A stretch of 64,000 bases of DNA from Flagellimonas abyssi (GTDB lineage Bacteria > Bacteroidota > Bacteroidia > Flavobacteriales > Flavobacteriaceae): positions 124,001 to 188,000 of the forward strand of contig NZ_JAHZSV010000001.1 in the NCBI RefSeq assembly GCF_019457905.1. The letters are read 5' to 3'. Shown here one piece after another: positions 58,081-64,000 of this stretch. Within the stretch, counting starts at the first letter, position 1; every line of letters starts with the position of its first letter. The position numbers and the translations under genes are program-made. Below the pieces are notes generated by a model. It searched no databases. It saw only the letters and a program-made list of their open reading frames with translations, and was not told the DNA's origin.

Positions 58081-60015
58081 TTATTGGTTTTGGGTGGTTG
58101 ATCGTTCGAGTATCAGTGCCAAAACCTCTGTTGGCCGTTTTTCACGACGAAGTTTGCGCTCCAATTTGCGGGTGTCCCTATTTCTCAAATCCAATATACT
58201 TTGGTGAGTGTTCATCATCTGGTCGTTCAATGTCCCTATATTGTCACATGTTAATTCTTCTGTTGCCGTGTTCAAGAAATAAGGAATAAGTATATCCCTG
58301 TAGGCCGATACAATTCGTTTTTTTACCTCCTCTTCCATCACATTGGCCATAAAAGGATTCCAGACGGCATCGGTATATTCCTTTTCCACAACTTCGATAC
58401 GATTTGGAAGTTCTTTAATGCCTGTTGCCAATTCGCTGAGTTGCACAAGACATGCTTTTGCTCCTTTTCCATATTCCAGTTTTTCCTGGGGGTTTTTGAT
58501 ATCCGCATAATGGGTCAAAGAGCTATCGGCCAAATGCTTTAGCTGTTTTAATGCATTCGTATATTCTGATGAAAGTCCTGAAACAGAATCCAATTTCTGC
58601 TCTAGATCATTGTTCAGCTCAATAAGTTCTTCTTCCAGTCCATTCAACATTTGAAGCTGTTCCTCATTGGTCAACCGTGATGCAAGAGAACCCTTTATGT
58701 ATTCCAAACTCATTTTTGCGTACGTGGCCAAAGCCTCGACCGCCAACAGGTCGTTGCTTTCATATTCAAACTCTTCAGAACTTGGCAGCTTAAACGTACT
58801 GGTGCCACCTTCTTCATCAGCGACCACCAAAATCTCCGTGCTAGGTTTGCCATTGGGCCAAAGTCTTGCCAATAGTAATGGAATCTCTTGGTACTGGACA
58901 ATTTCCAATTGCTTATGTGCCACCAATGTGGATAAAGGAATCAAGAAGTCGTTGTTTATTTTTTGGGCCGCATTGTAGTAAAAAAGTGCTTCTGGGTCCG
59001 TACGCTTTACGATATTCAAATGGCTGTTTTCCAATATTGTGGAGCTCATTTTTGAGGCATCCTTATATTCCGAAACAATTTTGTCCAAGGTTTTATTTTG
59101 AAGGGAATCCAATGGAAAGTAAGGTACCCTGACTTTCATGTTGGGCTTAAAATCAGAGGTTCCCAAATGGTTTAGCACATTGTTCACCTTTTGATAATAA
59201 TCCATGTTCTGGTCCAACAAACGTACTATTTGACTTTCCCTGCTTTGCAAATGGATAAGCGATTGAAGCAAAGCAATATAGCCCTCGTTCAACTGAACGG
59301 TTTTATAGGATGCAACGCTCTTGGTAAATACGTTTATATCCTGTGATTTGCCATCGGACTTTATTTTTATGGTTCTCAGTAATCCATCCTTGAAGAACCA
59401 ATCCTCGATATCCTCCACGGCCTCTGTTCCATAGTACGACCATTCATCGTGCGCAAGACCGTCCCTTAAAAATCGACCCACCAGCACGCTGCTATCGTTC
59501 TCTATCCGAAAATTTTGACGCGGTACTCCTTTGTCAAAAGAAATGGTGCTTTTAAATATGATTTTTTCAACCTCGGAGTCCTTTATCTGGTTAATGGTGT
59601 AGTTCCAATCACCATCGGGTTTACCATCTATTAGGTTCCCCTCACCTATTTCTTTCACACCACTGACCAAAACCCGGTATTCGTAGCCCACCACCTGACT
59701 CTGGCTATTGGTCTTGTATTCGCCAAATTCAAATTTCCATGGTCCGTTGGCAACGCCTTTATCAAACTTGCCCGAAAAACGAAAGGATGTGTCCTCGTTC
59801 TGCACCAAGGTCTCTAAATTGGATTGTTGTAATTGAAAATTACCGTCAAAAATGGTATCGAGGTCTGAAATAGCGAATTGATAAACTGCTTTTCCCGAAT
59901 AAGGCCCCACTTTAAGCGGACCCTCGTATGTTTCTCGTTCTTGCCCAAAGGTCTGAAGCGAAAGCATCAAAAATAGAAATACAGGAAAAAGCCGTTTTTT
60001 GGAAGGCTGTATCAT
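58081..60015 (-). CDS. Large exported protein with MORN-like N-terminus
   Basis: The start is set at ATG 60015 (MIQPSKKRLFPVFLFLML), giving 644 residues with a signal peptide cut after TFG-Q. The N-terminal third (about 25-210) has MORN-like strands (YEGPLKVGPYSGKAVYQF, FSGKFDKGVANGPWKFEF, GEGNLIDGKPDGDWNY), as in the next-but-one gene. Residues about 250-644 are helical with heptad-like segments (LEEELIELNNDLEQKL). I recognise no enzyme. It is the first gene of the unit with DUF2490 and MORN, suggesting an envelope complex. Confidence 0.72.
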   Translation of the reverse strand: MIQPSKKRLFPVFLFLMLSLQTFGQERETYEGPLKVGPYSGKAVYQFAISDLDTIFDGNFQLQQSNLETLVQNEDTSFRFSGKFDKGVANGPWKFEFGEYKTNSQSQVVGYEYRVLVSGVKEIGEGNLIDGKPDGDWNYTINQIKDSEVEKIIFKSTISFDKGVPRQNFRIENDSSVLVGRFLRDGLAHDEWSYYGTEAVEDIEDWFFKDGLLRTIKIKSDGKSQDINVFTKSVASYKTVQLNEGYIALLQSLIHLQSRESQIVRLLDQNMDYYQKVNNVLNHLGTSDFKPNMKVRVPYFPLDSLQNKTLDKIVSEYKDASKMSSTILENSHLNIVKRTDPEALFYYNAAQKINNDFLIPLSTLVAHKQLEIVQYQEIPLLLARLWPNGKPSTEILVVADEEGGTSTFKLPSSEEFEYESNDLLAVEALATYAKMSLEYIKGSLASRLTNEEQLQMLNGLEEELIELNNDLEQKLDSVSGLSSEYTNALKQLKHLADSSLTHYADIKNPQEKLEYGKGAKACLVQLSELATGIKELPNRIEVVEKEYTDAVWNPFMANVMEEEVKKRIVSAYRDILIPYFLNTATEELTCDNIGTLNDQMMNTHQSILDLRNRDTRKLERKLRREKRPTEVLALILERSTTQNQ

Positions 60016-60268
60016 GGAGTAATCTAGTGTTAGTCGAATCGTCCATTTAAATACGTTCCCAAATGGATATATGGACGACAAGATCAAAGGTTTTACGATA
60101 TTTATGGATATACCCGTTATTTATTGAACGGTTATTAAAGCTCAAAGGAAAATTCTATCAAACTGCTTATCCAGTTTACTTTGGTAAATGCTACAACTGC
60201 TTTAAAATAAATAAATCCTTTCTTTTTTTTCATACCTTGTTCTCTTGATTCATCAATAAACTAACTCA

Positions 60269-63200
60269 ATGAGAAAAAATTACTATCTGTTGGCCTGTGC
60301 CATAGTTTTTATGGGTACCTCTTCTTTTGCTCAGGATAAAGAGCAGGTTGCGGACAGCACAAAAAAGGCAACCGAAGAACTGCCCCTTGAACCGGAGAGA
60401 ACCATTTCTTTTACCACCAAAGAGGGTACTTGGATTTCTTTGGATGTAAGCCCTGATGGCAAAACCATCATTTTTGATTTGATGGGCGACCTGTACACCA
60501 TTCCCATCCAAGGAGGCAAAGCAACTCAGATTACAGAAGGAATAGCCTATGATGTCCACCCGAGGTTCAGCCCCGATGGAAAATCCATCGTTTTTATTTC
60601 CGATAAAAGCGGGTCCGATAATATCTGGACCATGGAATTGGGGTCAGAAGAAGCCAAACAAATTACCAAGGACAGTGATCAGAATTTCTTTTCGGCCGAC
60701 TGGAGTCCGGATGGAGACTATATTGTTGGTGCCAAGGGCCGCAGGAACATCAAGCTGCACATGTACCACAAAGATGGTGGAGGCGGTGCACAACTTATCT
60801 CCGAACCGGAAAAACTGAAAGCCATTGACCCAGAATTCTCGCCAGATGGAAAACTCATTTATTTTTCGAGACGTACGGGAGCATGGAACTATAACGCCCA
60901 ATTACCCCAATATCAATTAGGGACGTACGATACCGAGGATGGTGGGGTTTCCCTGGTTACCTCCCGATATGGTTCCGCATTTACCCCTACGCTTTCGCCC
61001 AATGGTAAATGGTTGGTATATGGTAGCCGTTTTGAGACCGAGACGGGACTTGTATTGCGCAATTTGGAAAATGGTGACGAGCGTTGGTTGGCCTATCCTG
61101 TACAACGGGATGAGCAAGAATCCATTGCACCACTTGGCGTACTGCCTGGAATGGCCTTTACTCCGGATAGCAAAAACTTGGTGGCAAGCTATGGAGGGAA
61201 AATATACAGTATAAATATCGACTCGAATTCATCGGTTGAGATACCTTTTGAAGTAGATGTCAATCTTGAATTAGGCCCACAATTATCCTTTAAATATCCC
61301 ATTGAGGATACCAAGGAGGCTTTTGTGACTCAAATCCGGGATGGGGTTCCGTCACCCGATGGAAGCAAACTTGCATTTACGGCGTTAAACAGGCTTTATG
61401 TGATGGATTTGCCCAATGGCACACCAAAACGATTGACAAAAAACGACTTTACCGAAGCTCAACCCGCTTGGTCCCCAGATGGCGAGAGCATTGTTTTCAC
61501 TTCTTGGGAAACCGATGGTGGTTATTTGTACAAGGTAAGTGCAAACGGACGCGGAGGCTCTAAAAAACTAACGGAGGAGTCGGCTATCTATAGCAATCCA
61601 GCTTGGTCTTACAAAAACAATAGAATAGCATTTACCAAGGGTTCCGCGCAAGTATATCGCGATGCAATTGGCCCTCGTGCCAGTGGTGCGCAGGAAGATT
61701 TGGCATGGATTCCATCCGAAGGCGGAAAAATTACGGTGATAGATAAATCCGAAGGTCGTTCCAACCCACATTTCACCAAAGTGGACGACCGAATTTATTT
61801 GAACAAGGACAAAGATTTACTTTCCATTCGATGGGACGGCACCGATCAAAAGGAACACCTTACGCTTAGCGGTATTACTACCTTCGGTTCCTCTTCCTTT
61901 GGGTTTCATGATGAAAACGGAGGCCATAGTATTTTACCGGGCTCCGAACAAAATCAAGCTCCAGAGGATAAATCATCTGCTCCTTCGGAAATCAAAATTT
62001 CTCCGGATGGCACAACGGCCTTGGCCAAAATCAACAATGATATTTACACGGTGACTGTTCCTAAATACGGAAAAACGCCAAAAGTATCTGTAGCAGATGC
62101 CGATAAAGCGGCCTTCCCTGCAATGAAATTGACACTGTTGGGAGGTGAATTCCCAGCATGGTCCGGTGATGGCAAAGATGTGCATTGGTCTTTGGGCGCC
62201 AGTCACTTTATTTATAATCTTCCGGCCGCCAAAGCATATGCTGACAGTGTGGCAATTGCTAAAAAGGAAGCCGAAAAATTAAAAAAGGAGAGCGAAGATG
62301 ATGAGGAAGAAGATGAAAAGGATGAGGACAAAGAGGAAGACAAAGGATATCAAGCTAAAGAAATCAAGGTAAAGGTTAGTTATACCAAAGATATTCCCGA
62401 GGGTACGGTGCTGATAAAAGGAGCTCGTATCATCACAATGAAGGATGACACCGTAATTGAGAACGGTGATATTCTTATCGAGAACAACAGAATAAAAGCC
62501 ATCGGAAGCTCAGGCACCCTAGATGTTCCCAACGGTACCGTTGAGATTGATGCAACGGGCAAGACGGTTACCCCCGGCTTTGTGGACACCCACGCACACA
62601 TGTGGCCCAACTGGGGCATCCATAAAAATCAGATTTGGATTTATTCAGCAAACTTGGCGTATGGGGTTACGACCACTAGAGATCCCCAAACTGCCACTAC
62701 CGATGTATTGACCTATTCCGATATGGTTGATGCGGGGATGATGCACGGACCACGGGTCTACAGCACCGGGCCTGGTGTCGGCTATTGGTCGTACAAAATA
62801 AAATCATTGGAACATGCCAAGGAAGTGCTAAAGCAATACAGCGAGTACTACGATACCAAGAGCATAAAAATGTATTTGGTGGGGAACCGACAGATGCGCC
62901 AATGGATCATTATGGCGGCCAAAGAATTAAAATTGATGCCGACTACCGAAGGTGGATTGGATTTTAAATTGAACATGACCCAATTGTTAGATGGATATCC
63001 CGGACATGAGCATTCGTTCCCGATTTATCCAATTTATAATGACGTCGTACAATCCGTTGCAGAATCCAAAATGGCGGTCACCCCTACCCTTTTGGTATCC
63101 TACGGCGGACCATGGGCGGAGAACTATTATTATGCCACCGAAGACGTGTACCATGACAAAAAGCTACAATACTTTACTCCCTATGAAGAATTGGCACAAA

Positions 63201-63658
63201 AATCAAGACGAAGAGGAGCTTGGTTTATGCCCGAAGAACATGTTTTTCAAAAGCATGCCGAGTTTATGAAAGATCTGGTCGAAGCTGATGGTCTCGGAGG
63301 CATTGGAAGCCACGGTCAGTTACAGGGGTTGGGTTACCATTGGGAACTCTGGTCCGTGGCCAGTGGCGGTATGAAAAGCATGGATGCACTGAAAGTTGCC
63401 ACTATTTTGGGTGCAGAATCCCTTGGTTTGGACGGAGATTTGGGTAGTATCGAGGAAGGTAAATTGGCGGATATTTTGATCTTGGATAAAAATCCGTTGG
63501 AAGATATTCGAAATACCAACACAATTACCCACGTTATCAAAAACGGTAAGGTATACGATGCCGATACGTTAGATGAGGTGGCTCCTGTTAAAAAAGAAGC
63601 AGAGACATTCCATTGGCAAACGAAGAAACCAGAAGGAGTTCCAGGAATGAAAAAATAA
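60269..63658 (+). CDS. Exported amidohydrolase with N-terminal TolB-like propeller
   Basis: This 1129-residue protein has a signal peptide (MGTSSFA-Q). Residues about 40-660 form TolB/PD40 propeller blades (VSPDGKTIIFD, FSPDGKSIVFISDKSG, WSPDGESIVFTSWE). An acidic linker of Glu/Asp/Lys (about 670-700) follows. The C-terminal amidohydrolase (about 715-1110) has the metal pair in DTHAHM (His-x-His) and a metal-binding His in GIGSHGQLQGLGY, with GSIEEGKLADILILDKNP at the end. The family also includes prolidase-like and imidazolonepropionase-like enzymes; the substrate is unknown. It is a single gene with its own terminator. Confidence 0.88.
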   Translation: MRKNYYLLACAIVFMGTSSFAQDKEQVADSTKKATEELPLEPERTISFTTKEGTWISLDVSPDGKTIIFDLMGDLYTIPIQGGKATQITEGIAYDVHPRFSPDGKSIVFISDKSGSDNIWTMELGSEEAKQITKDSDQNFFSADWSPDGDYIVGAKGRRNIKLHMYHKDGGGGAQLISEPEKLKAIDPEFSPDGKLIYFSRRTGAWNYNAQLPQYQLGTYDTEDGGVSLVTSRYGSAFTPTLSPNGKWLVYGSRFETETGLVLRNLENGDERWLAYPVQRDEQESIAPLGVLPGMAFTPDSKNLVASYGGKIYSINIDSNSSVEIPFEVDVNLELGPQLSFKYPIEDTKEAFVTQIRDGVPSPDGSKLAFTALNRLYVMDLPNGTPKRLTKNDFTEAQPAWSPDGESIVFTSWETDGGYLYKVSANGRGGSKKLTEESAIYSNPAWSYKNNRIAFTKGSAQVYRDAIGPRASGAQEDLAWIPSEGGKITVIDKSEGRSNPHFTKVDDRIYLNKDKDLLSIRWDGTDQKEHLTLSGITTFGSSSFGFHDENGGHSILPGSEQNQAPEDKSSAPSEIKISPDGTTALAKINNDIYTVTVPKYGKTPKVSVADADKAAFPAMKLTLLGGEFPAWSGDGKDVHWSLGASHFIYNLPAAKAYADSVAIAKKEAEKLKKESEDDEEEDEKDEDKEEDKGYQAKEIKVKVSYTKDIPEGTVLIKGARIITMKDDTVIENGDILIENNRIKAIGSSGTLDVPNGTVEIDATGKTVTPGFVDTHAHMWPNWGIHKNQIWIYSANLAYGVTTTRDPQTATTDVLTYSDMVDAGMMHGPRVYSTGPGVGYWSYKIKSLEHAKEVLKQYSEYYDTKSIKMYLVGNRQMRQWIIMAAKELKLMPTTEGGLDFKLNMTQLLDGYPGHEHSFPIYPIYNDVVQSVAESKMAVTPTLLVSYGGPWAENYYYATEDVYHDKKLQYFTPYEELAQKSRRRGAWFMPEEHVFQKHAEFMKDLVEADGLGGIGSHGQLQGLGYHWELWSVASGGMKSMDALKVATILGAESLGLDGDLGSIEEGKLADILILDKNPLEDIRNTNTITHVIKNGKVYDADTLDEVAPVKKEAETFHWQTKKPEGVPGMKK

Positions 63659-63680
63659 AATACCCTAAATTTAAAAATGA

Positions 63681-63708
63681 AAGGCGCACAGATGGGTGCG
63701 CCTTTTTT
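63681..63708. terminator. Terminator after the amidohydrolase gene
   Basis: AAGGCGCAC, six bases, GTGCGCCTT then TTTT. Nine-bp stem, 22 bases after the stop codon. The minus-strand gene ends at 63730 on the other side, so it may act both ways. Confidence 0.88.
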
Positions 63709-63729
63709 ATTGTCAAATTACTACTGCGT

Positions 63730-64000
63730 TTAAAAATTATCGTTGTTGAATGTCCAATCGTAATCTAGTGCTAATTCATTGATTTTAGCAATGGTGGTTT
63801 GATCAATCAAATCGGTGCCTGGGTTGTATTGATAATCTATATACCCACTATTGGTTGCATTTAGGATTACATGATCATAAACACCTGAAATTATTTCATC
63901 CAATTTCTCACCGATAAATTGGTTGCCACCTATGTAAAGATGGGACACTAAGGGATTGTTGGATAAATCCAAATCAGTTAAATTATTGTTGCGAATGGAC
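63730..64000 (-). CDS. Leucine-rich-repeat protein, C-terminal end (partial)
   Basis: The frame is open through the right edge (bases 63973-64000 continue it without a stop), so only the last 90 residues are here. LTDLDLSNNPLVSHLYIGG is one leucine-rich repeat of the LxLxxNxL type, followed by a C-terminal cap (ILNATNSGYIDYQYNPGTDL). Bacteroidota LRR proteins of this sort are often secreted and adhesive. The start lies outside the window. Confidence 0.75.
   Translation of the reverse strand, partial: SIRNNNLTDLDLSNNPLVSHLYIGGNQFIGEKLDEIISGVYDHVILNATNSGYIDYQYNPGTDLIDQTTIAKINELALDYDWTFNNDNF

Noticed and set aside
1..64000. tRNA, rRNA, tmRNA or complete insertion sequence
   Set aside because: No cloverleaf, rRNA-like stretch or transposase frame was recognised by eye in the gaps between genes.

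Overview
The window reads as chromosomal DNA of a marine-type member of the Bacteroidota, most likely family Flavobacteriaceae (Muricauda/Maribacter-like). This is inferred from gene families rather than from a marker gene. Supporting features are a MutS2 without a C-terminal Smr domain, a fused E1 alpha/beta 2-oxoacid dehydrogenase, a short RpoD-type sigma factor without region 1.1, many Cys-lipobox lipoproteins, DUF1080, DUF4251, DUF2490 and DUF1835 proteins, weak Shine-Dalgarno sequences and a TAnnTTTG-like promoter box. I recognise no rRNA, tRNA, CRISPR array, transposase or prophage.

Layout. 1-5049: end of an unknown gene, a lipoprotein, a YraQ/ArsP-type permease, a Tat-exported Gfo/Idh/MocA oxidoreductase and an isolated AT-rich DUF5677-like gene. 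5050-12400: MutS2, a 34-residue membrane peptide, uracil-DNA glycosylase, a solute-binding-like protein, and a run of minus-strand housekeeping genes (nucleoside phosphorylase, DUF1835, SUI1/YciH, 2OG-Fe(II) oxygenase). 12500-19220: fused E1 dehydrogenase, small lipoproteins, OmpA-family protein, EamA transporter, DUF4251 protein and sorbosone-type dehydrogenase. 19998-23878: a probable stress or detoxification regulon (isochorismatase-like hydrolase, AhpD-like protein, YHS protein, DUF1348, AraC regulator with a CxxC pair, DUF302). It has a shared promoter-like element before two transcription units and two heptanucleotide repeat arrays just before the regulator.

23880-26650 is an AT-rich islet holding one 877-residue gene: an N-terminal region with a HEPN-like RNxxxxH motif, a STAND/NB-ARC NTPase core and a helical C-terminal part. 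It looks like a single-gene anti-phage or conflict protein and is the best candidate here for a little-described system. It abuts a frameshifted JAB/RadC gene. 27400-38290: methyltransferase, alpha/beta hydrolase, MenB, a region with a duplicated 150-bp module, a serine hydrolase, pirin, and a coupled exported operon (cytochrome c/FG-GAP, 3D-domain, amidase, M14 peptidase, DUF1080). 38340-46230: DUF1080, VWA lipoprotein, a MoaD-like protein lacking its Gly-Gly tail, MobA, a GntR regulator, lipoproteins, aldehyde dehydrogenase and a universal stress protein.

46300-48100 is a second AT-rich islet with an XRE-regulator/HNH-nuclease pair and a 34-bp palindrome before it. 48337-56203: animal-type haem peroxidase, second RpoD-type sigma factor, a redox cluster (flavin reductase, OsmC, Old Yellow Enzyme, Crp-type regulator), FKBP and a leishmanolysin-like lipoprotein. 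56374-64000: a MORN/DUF2490/large exported protein operon, a TolB-propeller amidohydrolase of 1129 residues and the end of a leucine-rich-repeat gene. Dispersed palindromic elements of about 80 bp (GTCA...TGAC) recur between genes. Family names come from reading the translations; no database search was run.
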